From Flavobacterium aquatile LMG 4008 = ATCC 11947 (GTDB lineage: Bacteria; Bacteroidota; Bacteroidia; Flavobacteriales; Flavobacteriaceae): a stretch of DNA of 64,000 nt. Location: assembly GCF_000757385.1 (NCBI RefSeq), contig NZ_JRHH01000005.1, forward strand, positions 496,001 through 560,000. The letters run 5' to 3'. Every line of letters starts with the position of its first letter. The stretch's first letter is position 1. The notes below the pieces were generated by a model. That model saw only the letters and a program-made list of their open reading frames with translations, was not told the origin of the DNA and did no database searches. Below are positions 55,201-63,456 of the stretch, piece by piece. The position numbers were made by a program, and so were the translations under genes.

Positions 55201-58200
55201 TTTACATTGATGATGTTGCTTGGGAATTAATTCCAGCATGTGCTAATCCAACAGGTGTATCTTCAAGTGCTGTTACCTCTACTTCAGCTTCAATAGCTTG
55301 GACAGGTAATCCAACTGATGTTTCTTGGGAAATTGAATATGGTGCTCCAGGTTTCACAGTAGGTACAGGTACAATTGTTCCTGCTGCGACGAATCCTTTC
55401 ACTATAACTTCTTTAGCATCTTCTACAACATATCAATATTATGTAAGATCTATTTGTGCTGGCCCAGTAACAAGTTCAAGCTCTATTTCTGGAACTTTTA
55501 CAACTTTATGTGCGGCTTTTACACCTACATACACTCAAGATTTTGCTACTTTTCTACCTTTATGTTGGAGAACAGCAGATGCTGGTACAATTGCAACAGG
55601 TCCAACTGGAACTGGAGCTGGATATTGGTTTAGTAGAACTTACTTAAATACAGCAGCACTTGGTCAAGGTATTGTTGCTAATTTATATCAAGATGCAAGA
55701 ATTGGTTGGATAATATCTCCAATCTTTAATTTATCAGCTGGTGGTTATCAAGTTAAATATGATGTTGGAGCAACTGATTATTTTAATGCAGATCCAGCAG
55801 TACTTGATGCTGATGATAAAATTGACTTTTTAATGTCAGTTGATGGAGGAGTAACTTGGACTTCTTTAGAGTTGTTCAATGCGGCAAATACACCATCAAA
55901 TGTTTCTACTACTAAAGTATATAATATTACAACAGTTACATCTCCAAACGTGTTGTTTGCTTTCCGTGCAGACGAAGGTTCTATAGCTTCTACAACTGAC
56001 TGGGATTTCTTTGTCGACAACTTTAAGGTAGATCTTCCAGCTGTTGCTGTGCCAGGATGTGCAACTAACGTAGTAGCTAGTCAACCAGCAGGATGTGGAA
56101 ATTTCCCAATATCTATCTCATGGGATGCGACACCAACTGCAAATGGTTACAGAATTAATGTTGGTACCACAATTGGAGGTACAAATATTGGTAATAATGT
56201 AGATTTAGGTTCTGCCTTAACTTACAATTTAGCGGCACCTAATGTTGGTACAACTTATTATTACACAGTTATTCCTTACAATACAATAGGAAATGCTACA
56301 GGATGTATTGAGCAATCATTTTCAACTGCTGCTACAGGATGTTATTGTACAGCTGCACCTACTTCAGTAGATGGGACTGGTATTACTAATGTACAACTTG
56401 GAACAACAAATTTCCCAAATACAGTAGCAACTTCTCCTGTGTATAATGATCATACTGCAACACTAGTTGATTTAAATCAGGGTTTATTGAATAATTTACA
56501 GATTTCATTAAATACTTCAATTTATGACTACAATACTGTTGTTTGGATTGATTTTAATAATGATTATAATTTTGATTCTACTGAGATAGTATTTACTGGA
56601 GCATCAAGTGCAGTAAGTCCAAATGTGCAAAATGCATCATTCACACTATCTCCAACAGCTCCTATCGGAAGTCATAGAATGAGAATTGTATCAACTGATG
56701 CATTACAAGCACCTGCTAATCCTTGTTATAGTGGTAGTTTTGGTGAAATTGTAGATTTTACAGTTAATGTAATTGCACCACCAACATGTCCAGCTCCAAC
56801 TGGAAATGCTGCTCAAACAGTTTGCGGTAGTGGTACTTTGGCAGATTTAGTGGTAACAGGAAGTTCAATTGTATGGCATGACGCTGCTACTGCAGGAAAC
56901 GTTTTACCAAGTACAACTGCTATTGTTTCTGGAACTATTTATTATGCATCTCAAGATTTAACTACTTGTGTTAATGGTGATAGATTAGCTGTAACAGCAA
57001 CTGTTACTGCAATTCCTGCAACTCCAACTGGTGCTTCTTCTCAAACTTTCTGTAATACAGATAATGATGATTTATCAGATTTAGTTGTAACTGGTACTAA
57101 TTTAGTATGGTATGATGCTCCAACAGCTGGAAATGTTTTACCTACAACTACTCTTGTTACAGCAACAACATATTACGTAGCTTCAACTGATGGAACTTGT
57201 GAAAGTCCAAGACTTGCAATTACAACTACGTTAGATTGTAGTCCAGCTCCATGTTTAACTGCTGCAAACGGTCAATGGCCAGCTACTACTTTTAACCCAT
57301 CTGCAAACTGTGATGGTTATATAGTTCAAGATATTACTACTTGTGGTTATGCAAGTGAATACTCTGTTGTAGCTGTTGTATCAGGTCAAACTTATACTTT
57401 TAGTAGCTCAGTTGTAACTGATATAATTACTTTAAGTGCTGATGCTGGTGTTACTTCTGTAGCAACTGGTACAGGTTCTTTAACTTGGGTATCTACCGTA
57501 ACAGGTGATATTCGTTTCTATACACATATTGCTGGCTGTTTAGAAGAAGACGTATGTAGAATTAAAAGAGTTACTTGTGGAACTATTACTACAGACTCTC
57601 CAGATTATGCTAACTTACAATTTCCAGCTACATTGACAATTGTTCAAGGTGGATCAGGTGTTGTTTATGGTCAAATTTACGAAGGTGGATTAACTGATGT
57701 TGCTCCAAATATTACAGGACAAGCTCCTGGTATTATTGCATGGGTTGGTATTAGTCCAATAGGAAGTAATACAAATCCAAATACATGGACAACATGGGTT
57801 CCTGCAACTTGGAATTCTGGTAATGTTTCGAATAATGATGAGTATCAAGCTACAATTGGAGCTACCTTACTTCCAGGAACATACTATTATGCAACAAGAT
57901 TTAGATTAAATTCTGGTGCTTATGTATATGGAGGAATTGATTCATCAAACAATGGTAATTTCTGGAATGGTACTGTTTACAACAGTGGAGTGTTAACAGT
58001 AACACCACCACCAGCTCCAGCTAATGACAACTGTTCTGGTGCTTATTCAGTAACTGTTAATCCTACTTTAACTTGTACTGCTGTTACAGCTGGTACTTTA
58101 GTTGGAGCAACAGCTTCAACAACTGATGCTGCTGCTTGCTCTGGTACTGAAGATGATGATGTTTGGTTCTCATTTGTTGCAACTGCAACTTCACACCAAA

Positions 58201-59081
58201 TAAGTTTAACTAATGTTTTAGGTAGTACATCTGACTTGTTCCATTCATTATGGACAGGAGCTGATTGTGCAACTTTAGCTTTGGTTCCAGGAACTTGTTC
58301 AGATCCAAATACAAGTACTCCTGCAGGTTTAACTATTGGTCAAACATACTACATTAGAGTTTACTCTTATACAGATACAGCTGGACAAACTACAACATTT
58401 GATGTTTGTGTGGCTACGTTACCAGCAGTTCCAGCAAATGATGCTTGTGCTAATGCATTTTTGATAGGTGCTATTCCTTACACAAACACACAAGATGCTA
58501 CTGCTGCAACAAACAATGCTGGATTTATAAATGCTTGTACTGCTAATACTATGAATGATGGTGTTTGGTACACTGTTGTTGGAAATGGTAACGATATTGT
58601 TGTTAATATAACTGCTGTTGTTGGTTGGGATCCTCAAGTTGATGTTTATACAGGTTCATGTGGGACATTTACTTGTGTTGGATCTGCAGATGCAGGCGGA
58701 ACAAGTGGTTCTGAAACTTACACAATTGCTGCATCAACTATTGGTACAACGTACTACATTAACGTAGGACATTATAGTGGATTTACAAATAGTCCAGAAG
58801 GACCGTTCACAATTGGAATAACACAAAATTTAGCAAATGATTCATTTGATGATGCTAACTTTGCATTCTATCCAAACCCTGTAAACGATGTGTTAAACTT
58901 ATCTTACACAGAAAACATTACTAAAGTTCAAGTAATTAATTTACTAGGACAAGAAGTTAAAACAAGCTCAATGGATGCTACTCTAGCTCAAGTTGACATG
59001 TCTAATCTTCCATCTGGAACTTATTTAGTAAAAGTTACTGCTAATGATAAAGTGAAAACTATTAAAGTTATCAAACAATAA
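52275..59081 (+). CDS. Giant T9SS type A surface protein with fibronectin III and anchor-J modules
   Basis: 2,268 residues. A signal peptide ends INAQ (about 20). A beta-rich N-terminal domain (NGLVRLGATAVTTQWTN) is followed by fibronectin type III units alternating with choice-of-anchor-J (MAM-like) domains. The combined module (LCVGVTDFIQTFDTS, NRLYMNISATTTA, YIDDVKWE, then fn3) is repeated at 252-253 residue intervals. Next come a GEVED-type domain (ending FGEIVDFTVNV), two Ig-like units (ADLVVTGSSIVWHDA, SDLVVTGTNLVWYDA) and two units beginning PANDNC/PANDACANA. The last 75 residues (FYPNPVNDVLNLSY, VINLLGQEV, LPSGTYLVKV) form the type A sorting domain. It is probably an adhesin or binding protein at the cell surface. 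Confidence 0.9.
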   Translation: MKKITLWLFALFMCMQINAQVNSYSFTAGTSGVLDPMTGSTQLVASASDDGASAVTSIGFTFNYAGTDYTQFSANANGLVRLGATAVTTQWTNTTANVALSSPAIMPYWDDLATGSAAGGGKVHYVLTGTAPNRKLIIEWFVTIPRNTTGDANAKFQCILNETSNTIEFVYGSGMLVNTPTTGATVGLATSATLFNTVDVVTNTNSNATFKVDNTAAITAGTTYTWTPPTCPSPVTLTTTDITSSSATLTWGIPSVVPSSGYEYFYSTTNVAPTGAGTVSATNSVAVTGLTPNTVYYVFTRSNCGSEFGVWTATGSFITLCVGVTDFIQTFDTSTTGLGNLPSCWDRTGTSANVYTTTGSVAPMSPANRLYMNISATTTAYALMPPVTNLQAATHKLKFKAYATAASKKVQVGYFTNPADATTFVLIQEFDLPSTAATTALEFTAIPTAIPAGVSRLVFGLIAGSATTVYIDDVKWEVNSSCVEPTALSTASITSNSAQLSWVNGGPETEWEVQYGLTGFTFGSGTIVPGVTTNPYLLSGLTTDTSYQYYVRGVCTGTIYSSWSGPYTFRTLCVGVTDFVETFETTPTGTAFLPACWSRSGTSANVYNTTGSVAPMSPANRLYMNISATTTAFATLPPVTNLQAETHRLKFKAYATAAAKKLRVGYFTNPADVSTFVFIEEIDLPSTAATTATEFTVIPYLGMVPGITNLVFALVPGTATTVYIDDIKWEFNSTCVEPTALNVLSVTNSTAQLSWANGGGETQWQVQYGANGFTLGTGTTVSPVTTNPYTLTGLAANTTYQYYVRGECPGPEFSSWSGPFTFKTLCNDVMTFTENFDTWPSGTNSLPDCWSRAGSSTSTYITTGATTPMSPSNRLYMFATSGADGYAIMPPVSNLQAGTNRLRFKAYATTSPRDLIVGYMTNSADVSSFVALQTFTIAGTVIANTQEYVVYPTGVPAGVNTLALKNVGFTGASSTFYIDDVAWELIPACANPTGVSSSAVTSTSASIAWTGNPTDVSWEIEYGAPGFTVGTGTIVPAATNPFTITSLASSTTYQYYVRSICAGPVTSSSSISGTFTTLCAAFTPTYTQDFATFLPLCWRTADAGTIATGPTGTGAGYWFSRTYLNTAALGQGIVANLYQDARIGWIISPIFNLSAGGYQVKYDVGATDYFNADPAVLDADDKIDFLMSVDGGVTWTSLELFNAANTPSNVSTTKVYNITTVTSPNVLFAFRADEGSIASTTDWDFFVDNFKVDLPAVAVPGCATNVVASQPAGCGNFPISISWDATPTANGYRINVGTTIGGTNIGNNVDLGSALTYNLAAPNVGTTYYYTVIPYNTIGNATGCIEQSFSTAATGCYCTAAPTSVDGTGITNVQLGTTNFPNTVATSPVYNDHTATLVDLNQGLLNNLQISLNTSIYDYNTVVWIDFNNDYNFDSTEIVFTGASSAVSPNVQNASFTLSPTAPIGSHRMRIVSTDALQAPANPCYSGSFGEIVDFTVNVIAPPTCPAPTGNAAQTVCGSGTLADLVVTGSSIVWHDAATAGNVLPSTTAIVSGTIYYASQDLTTCVNGDRLAVTATVTAIPATPTGASSQTFCNTDNDDLSDLVVTGTNLVWYDAPTAGNVLPTTTLVTATTYYVASTDGTCESPRLAITTTLDCSPAPCLTAANGQWPATTFNPSANCDGYIVQDITTCGYASEYSVVAVVSGQTYTFSSSVVTDIITLSADAGVTSVATGTGSLTWVSTVTGDIRFYTHIAGCLEEDVCRIKRVTCGTITTDSPDYANLQFPATLTIVQGGSGVVYGQIYEGGLTDVAPNITGQAPGIIAWVGISPIGSNTNPNTWTTWVPATWNSGNVSNNDEYQATIGATLLPGTYYYATRFRLNSGAYVYGGIDSSNNGNFWNGTVYNSGVLTVTPPPAPANDNCSGAYSVTVNPTLTCTAVTAGTLVGATASTTDAAACSGTEDDDVWFSFVATATSHQISLTNVLGSTSDLFHSLWTGADCATLALVPGTCSDPNTSTPAGLTIGQTYYIRVYSYTDTAGQTTTFDVCVATLPAVPANDACANAFLIGAIPYTNTQDATAATNNAGFINACTANTMNDGVWYTVVGNGNDIVVNITAVVGWDPQVDVYTGSCGTFTCVGSADAGGTSGSETYTIAASTIGTTYYINVGHYSGFTNSPEGPFTIGITQNLANDSFDDANFAFYPNPVNDVLNLSYTENITKVQVINLLGQEVKTSSMDATLAQVDMSNLPSGTYLVKVTANDKVKTIKVIKQ
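53232..56020 (+). repeat. Three full and one partial ~757-bp tandem modules in the type A surface protein gene
   Basis: Equivalent points (codons for LC followed by the anchor-J start) fall at 53232, 53988, 54747 and 55506: spacings 756, 759 and 759 bases. The first two modules are most alike, for example the shared NRLYMNISATTTA segment. The fourth is diverged and shorter in similarity. Confidence 0.85.
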
Positions 59082-59102
59082 TTTTAATTAATTTTATTTA
59101 TA

Positions 59103-59134
59103 AAAAGTCCCGCTTAGGCGGGACTTTTCTTTTA
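59103..59134 (+). terminator. Terminator after the type A surface protein gene
   Basis: AAGTCCCGC (59105-59113) pairs with GCGGGACTT (59118-59126) across a TTAG loop, followed by a T-rich run. Confidence 0.88.
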
Positions 59135-59143
59135 TAGAAAGAG

Positions 59144-59151
59144 TATATTTG
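59144..59151 (+). promoter_or_regulatory. Probable -7 box for the glycosyltransferase-CoaE gene
   Basis: TATATTTG, 15 bases before the ATG at 59167. The -33 region would lie inside the preceding terminator and has no clear TTG. The box overlaps the alternative TTG start at 59149, which argues for 59167 as the true start. Confidence 0.45.
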
Positions 59152-59166
59152 TTAAAATTTTTTCAG

Positions 59167-60885
59167 ATGTTTTTTTCAATAATTATTCCAGTCTATAATA
59201 GACCAGACGAAATAAAAGAATTACTAGAAAGCTTACTGCAATCAACCTATAAAAACAATTATGAGATTGTAATTGTTGAGGATGGATCTACTGTAACTTG
59301 TAAAGAAGTAGTTAAAACTTTTTCTGATAAACTCTCTATATCTTACTATTTTAAAGCAAATTCAGGGCCAGGTGATTCTAGAAATTTTGGAATGCGAAAT
59401 GCAAAAGGAGATTATTTCATAATATTTGATTCAGATTGTATTATTCCTAACCACTATTTATCTGAAGTTGAAAAAGAGCTAAACCTAAAATATGTTGACT
59501 GTTTTGGAGGTCCAGACAAAGCATTAAAATCATTTTCTAACATTCAGAAAGCAATAAATTTTGCAATGACCTCATTTCTAACTACCGGAGGAATTCGTGG
59601 CGGATCTGAGAAAATCGATAAATTTCAACCTAGAAGTTTTAATATGGGAATTTCTAAAAAAGCTTTTGAGGCATCAAATGGTTTTGGAAATATTCATCCT
59701 GGTGAAGATCCAGATTTATCCATTAGATTGTGGAAATTAGGTTATGAGACACGGTTGTTTAAATCAGCTTTTGTTTATCATAAAAGAAGAATTGATTGGG
59801 ATAAATTTAGCCTGCAAGTATCAAAATTTGGAAAGGCAAGACCAATTTTAAATCATTGGTATCCCGAATACAAAAAAATCACTTATTGGTTTCCTGCGTT
59901 ATTTGTAATTGGATTTATAATTTCGGCTTTACTACTTTTTATTTTATTTGATTGGGGTTTAAAGTTATATTTTCTATACTTCGTTATAATTTTCGTTGTT
60001 TCTAGTATTCAAAATAGAAATCCTCTTATTGGATTGTTGTCAATTGTCGCCGTTTGGAAACAATTTTTCGGTTATGGATTCGGATTTTTAAACTCCTTTT
60101 TCAAAATTAACATTCTACGAAAAAAACCACAAGATGCATTTCCCGAACTATTTTTTAAAGTAAATTCTTCTCAAGAAATTCTTTCAGAAAAATTATCATT
60201 TGAAAAAACATCCGAACTTCCAATACAAAAGACATTTGAAAAAGCTATCGATAAGATTGTTACACCAATTCAAAATATTGTTGAACCTATTGCCAAAAAA
60301 ACTAAAATCATTGGTTTAACCGGCGGAATAGGAAGCGGAAAAACTACAATTGCAAATTACCTTCAATCGAAAGGAGTTCCGGTTTATGTTTCAGATATCG
60401 AAGCCAAAAAAGTAATGGAGTTTCCCGATATTGTTCTTAAAATTGCTGAAGTTTTCGGTAAGGAAGTTCTTGATTTGAATAATTTGTTAAATCGAGATAA
60501 GTTAGCCGAAATCGTTTTTAACAATCCAGAAAAGTTAAAACAATTAAATGCAATTGTGCATCCGGCCGTGAAAAAACATTTTGATAATTGGATTATACAA
60601 AATAAGGATGTTCCAATTATTGTTAAAGAAACTGCCATTTTATTTGAAAGTGGAAGTTATAAAGATTGTGACCAAATTATTACAGTTTCGGCTCCATTGG
60701 AAACTAGAATTGCTAGAGTTTTAAAGAGAGATAATTCTACAAGAGAAAAAATACTTCAAAGAATAAATAATCAATTATCTGATGATGAGCGAATTGCAAG
60801 AAGTCAATATGTGATTATGAATGAGAATTTCGAAGAAACTAAAAAACAAGTTGATAAAATTCTTATTTTATTGAAAAATAAATAA
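59167..60885 (+). CDS. Glycosyltransferase family 2 fused to dephospho-CoA kinase (CoaE)
   Basis: 572 residues from the ATG at 59167. Residues 1-230 are a family 2 glycosyltransferase: FSIIIPVYNRPDEIKELLES, EIVIVEDGS, the DxD-type FDSDC and NMGISKKAFE with GEDPDLSIR. Two membrane helices follow at about 242-285. A linker of about 70 residues leads to a complete CoaE domain (about 376-572) with Walker A IGLTGGIGSGKTT (K392) and the substrate region AIVHPAVKKHF. No in-frame ATG lies in the linker, so CoaE has no visible start of its own. CoaE makes CoA from dephospho-CoA and is normally a separate protein of about 200 residues. The glycan substrate is unknown. Histidine kinase genes follow. Confidence 0.88.
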   Translation: MFFSIIIPVYNRPDEIKELLESLLQSTYKNNYEIVIVEDGSTVTCKEVVKTFSDKLSISYYFKANSGPGDSRNFGMRNAKGDYFIIFDSDCIIPNHYLSEVEKELNLKYVDCFGGPDKALKSFSNIQKAINFAMTSFLTTGGIRGGSEKIDKFQPRSFNMGISKKAFEASNGFGNIHPGEDPDLSIRLWKLGYETRLFKSAFVYHKRRIDWDKFSLQVSKFGKARPILNHWYPEYKKITYWFPALFVIGFIISALLLFILFDWGLKLYFLYFVIIFVVSSIQNRNPLIGLLSIVAVWKQFFGYGFGFLNSFFKINILRKKPQDAFPELFFKVNSSQEILSEKLSFEKTSELPIQKTFEKAIDKIVTPIQNIVEPIAKKTKIIGLTGGIGSGKTTIANYLQSKGVPVYVSDIEAKKVMEFPDIVLKIAEVFGKEVLDLNNLLNRDKLAEIVFNNPEKLKQLNAIVHPAVKKHFDNWIIQNKDVPIIVKETAILFESGSYKDCDQIITVSAPLETRIARVLKRDNSTREKILQRINNQLSDDERIARSQYVIMNENFEETKKQVDKILILLKNK

Positions 60886-60943
60886 TAAATGGCCTCAATG
60901 TTAATGTTTGGTTAATGCATTAACAGAATATATGTTAAAATGC

Positions 60944-60951
60944 TAATTTTG
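60944..60951 (+). promoter_or_regulatory. Possible -7 box for the histidine kinase operon
   Basis: TAATTTTG ends only five bases before the ATG at 60957, so a transcript from it would start at or next to the start codon, that is, nearly leaderless. The -33 box is weak (TTA). Confidence 0.35.
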
Positions 60952-60956
60952 TTGTG

Positions 60957-62543
60957 ATGAATAAGTTTGTTTTTCGCCTTTTAGTATTCTTAATGAGCAT
61001 ATCCTTATTGGGTATCATTTTCGTACAAGTGTACTGGTTTAATTCCTCATTAGAAAAAAGTGAAGACGAATTCAAATTTCACGTCAAGCAAGTTTTAGGA
61101 AATGTAGCAGAAAAATTGCAAAAAAAAGAGCAATATGCTTTTTATAATAAATACAATAAGGTAAAAGAAAGCACTGGTAAACCTCCGCAAAAGGAAGATT
61201 TATTAGAATATGGATATTACCAACGGAATTCTAAAACTAACGAAACAATAATATATTCTAATAGCATCATTTCAGATAATTATGATATATTTTCAAAGTT
61301 CATTGATAAAAATGCAGATAGTTCTAAAGTAAAAGGATTTTCTGCAAAACGAAAAACAGAAATCTTTAATAACAATAATGCTTTTGATAACTCTGGAATA
61401 AATAAATCTATTAATCCAGAAATTACAATAAGTAAAGAAGGTGCAGTTGCCATTTTAGAAAATGCTCAATTTGAAATTTTTTATAAAGATATTGCTGCTG
61501 TTACACCAATTCAAGAACGAGTTTCAACAAAAGATTTATACACGCTTTTATCTAATGAATTAAAAGAATACGGAGTAAAAACGCCTTTTGAATTTAATGT
61601 TTACAGTAACGGTTTAGCAACAAAACTTAAGTCGGAACATTTTAAATATGATAAATATTCCACTTATTCTATTCCAATTTTTATTGATAATGATAATAAC
61701 AATAAATACAATCTTCATGTAAATTTTCCTCAAAAGAAGAAATTTTTATTTAGAGAAATTGTTGGAATCACAATGTTATCAATAATTTTTACATTGATAA
61801 TTATAATTGCTTACGCCAATGCATTGCATCAAGTAATAAAACAACGTCATATTTCTGAAATTAAAACCGATTTCATCAACAATATGACACACGAGTTCAA
61901 AACGCCAATAGCCACAATAAATTTAGCTCTTGACGCCATAAAGAACCCTAAAGTAATAGACGATAAAGAAAAAGTTTTTCGATACCTGCAAATGATTCGA
62001 GATGAGAATAAGCGAATGCATGCACAGGTAGAAAATGTTCTTAGAATTTCTAAATTAGAAAAGAAAGAACTTGAGATTTCAAAGGAATCGTATGATGTGC
62101 AACAAATAATCTATGATGCGATAGATCACGTACATTTAATTATTGAAGATAGAGGCGGAAAAATAACAAAAAATTTCAATGCCAATAGAACAACAGTATT
62201 GTTAAACGAAGTGCATTTTACTAATGTAATTGTTAATATTTTAGACAATGCAATAAAATATTCGCCAGATGCACCCGTTATAGATATATACACTGAGAAC
62301 ATTAAAGATTTCGTAGTAATAAAAATAAAAGACCAAGGAACCGGAATGAGTAAAGTGGCTCAGAAACGAATTTTTGAAAAATTCTATCGTGAACACACCG
62401 GAGATTTACACAATGTGAAAGGACATGGTTTAGGTTTGGCCTACGTAAAAAGAATTGTTGAAGACCATAACGGTCAAGTTTTCGTTGAAAGCGAAAAAGG
62501 AAAAGGAAGTACATTTATTATTAAAGTCCCATTGATAAATTAA
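60957..62543 (+). CDS. Sensor histidine kinase, RprX-like
   Basis: 528 residues from the ATG at 60957 (a GTG one codon upstream is also possible). One membrane helix at about 6-26, a sensor region of some 230 residues that faces the periplasm, a second helix at about 262-285 (ITMLSIIFTLIIIIAYANAL), then HisKA with phospho-acceptor H312 in MTHEFKTPIATINLALDAI and a complete ATPase domain (NVIVNILDNAIKYS, IKDQGTGMS, GHGLGLAYVKRIV). It is followed seven bases later by an OmpR-type regulator. The pair resembles RprXY of Bacteroidota; the signal is unknown. Confidence 0.93.
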   Translation: MNKFVFRLLVFLMSISLLGIIFVQVYWFNSSLEKSEDEFKFHVKQVLGNVAEKLQKKEQYAFYNKYNKVKESTGKPPQKEDLLEYGYYQRNSKTNETIIYSNSIISDNYDIFSKFIDKNADSSKVKGFSAKRKTEIFNNNNAFDNSGINKSINPEITISKEGAVAILENAQFEIFYKDIAAVTPIQERVSTKDLYTLLSNELKEYGVKTPFEFNVYSNGLATKLKSEHFKYDKYSTYSIPIFIDNDNNNKYNLHVNFPQKKKFLFREIVGITMLSIIFTLIIIIAYANALHQVIKQRHISEIKTDFINNMTHEFKTPIATINLALDAIKNPKVIDDKEKVFRYLQMIRDENKRMHAQVENVLRISKLEKKELEISKESYDVQQIIYDAIDHVHLIIEDRGGKITKNFNANRTTVLLNEVHFTNVIVNILDNAIKYSPDAPVIDIYTENIKDFVVIKIKDQGTGMSKVAQKRIFEKFYREHTGDLHNVKGHGLGLAYVKRIVEDHNGQVFVESEKGKGSTFIIKVPLIN

Positions 62544-62550
62544 AAAAAAT

Positions 62551-63255
62551 ATGGAAAAAGAAAACAAAAGAATATTATTGGTAGAAGACGATCAAAACTT
62601 TGGTGCCATTTTAAAAGATTATTTAATGCTTAACGACTTCGATGTTGTTTTAGCCAAAAATGGCATGGAAGGTTTTGAAAAATTCAAAAAAGATACTTAT
62701 GACTTGTGTATTCTTGACGTAATGATGCCATACAAAGACGGTTACACATTAGCCAAAGAAATTCGTGAGAAAAATAAAGAAGTGCCAATCGTGTTCTTAA
62801 CGGCTAAAACCATGAAAGAAGACGTCCTTAAAGGTTATAAAGTAGGAGCAGACGATTATCTTAATAAACCGTTCGATTCAGAAGTTTTATTGATGAAAAT
62901 CAAAGCAATTATGCAAAGAAAATCATCAGAAACTAAAGCGGAAAACGTTCAATTCGAATTCCAAATTGGGAAATTTCACTTGAATTCTAAGTTGCGTTTC
63001 TTGAATTTCCCTGGTAACGAACCAATAAAATTGTCACCAAAAGAAAACGAATTGCTAAAAATGTTAGCACTTTACGTAGAAGATTTGATGCCTAGAGAAT
63101 TAGCATTAACTAAAATTTGGAGAGACGATAACTACTTCACATCTAGAAGTATGGACGTTTACATCGCCAAATTAAGAAAATACTTAAAAGACGATCCAAA
63201 CGTTGAAATTTTAAATATTCACGGCGAAGGATTTAGATTAGTCGTAAAAAAATAA
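62551..63255 (+). CDS. OmpR-family response regulator, RprY-like
   Basis: 234 residues. Receiver domain 1-120 with ILLVEDDQNFG, phospho-acceptor D56 in LCILDVMMPYKDGYT and PIVFLTAKTM. The C-terminal winged helix (about 140-232) has IKLSPKENELLKMLALY, RSMDVYIAKLRKYLKDD and EILNIHGEGFRLV. Partner of the kinase directly upstream. A strong terminator follows. Confidence 0.95.
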   Translation: MEKENKRILLVEDDQNFGAILKDYLMLNDFDVVLAKNGMEGFEKFKKDTYDLCILDVMMPYKDGYTLAKEIREKNKEVPIVFLTAKTMKEDVLKGYKVGADDYLNKPFDSEVLLMKIKAIMQRKSSETKAENVQFEFQIGKFHLNSKLRFLNFPGNEPIKLSPKENELLKMLALYVEDLMPRELALTKIWRDDNYFTSRSMDVYIAKLRKYLKDDPNVEILNIHGEGFRLVVKK

Positions 63256-63261
63256 ACCATA

Positions 63262-63290
63262 AAGCTCCAAGAAATTGGGGCTTTTTTTTT
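63262..63290 (+). terminator. Terminator after the response regulator gene
   Basis: AAGCTCCAA (63262-63270), GAAA loop, TTGGGGCTT (63275-63283) with one G-T pair, then a run of T. Confidence 0.88.
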
Positions 63291-63292
63291 AC

Positions 63293-63434
63293 AGCTATTT
63301 CCTGCTATTCATTACAATCTTTTGTAAATAAGTCTTCTTTTCTAAGCCATAAAAGGAGCTTCTATGGTCGCTCTTTTATAGCAAGAAAAAAATAGACTTT
63401 TTTACAAAAGGATTTCCATTACTATCAGGGCTAG
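63293..63434 (-). repeat. Structured CTAGCCCTGAT repeat, copy C
   Basis: On the minus strand it starts CTAGCCCTGATAGTAATGG (from 63434) and ends AGCAGGAAATAGCT (near 63293). TTTTGTAAATAAGTCT (63320-63335) pairs with AGACTTTTTTACAAAA (63394-63409) with one mismatch, around an inner stem built from AAAGGAGC and GCTCTTTT. It aligns end to end with copy A (843-986), with different but still complementary stem bases. Confidence 0.8.
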
Positions 63435-63456
63435 GGTTTTAGTGGAAAATAGAACA

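Noticed and set aside
55778..56084. Minus-strand frames inside the type A surface protein gene
   Set aside because: They are low-complexity reverse complements of the repetitive Thr/Ser/Ala-rich coding strand and have no independent support.
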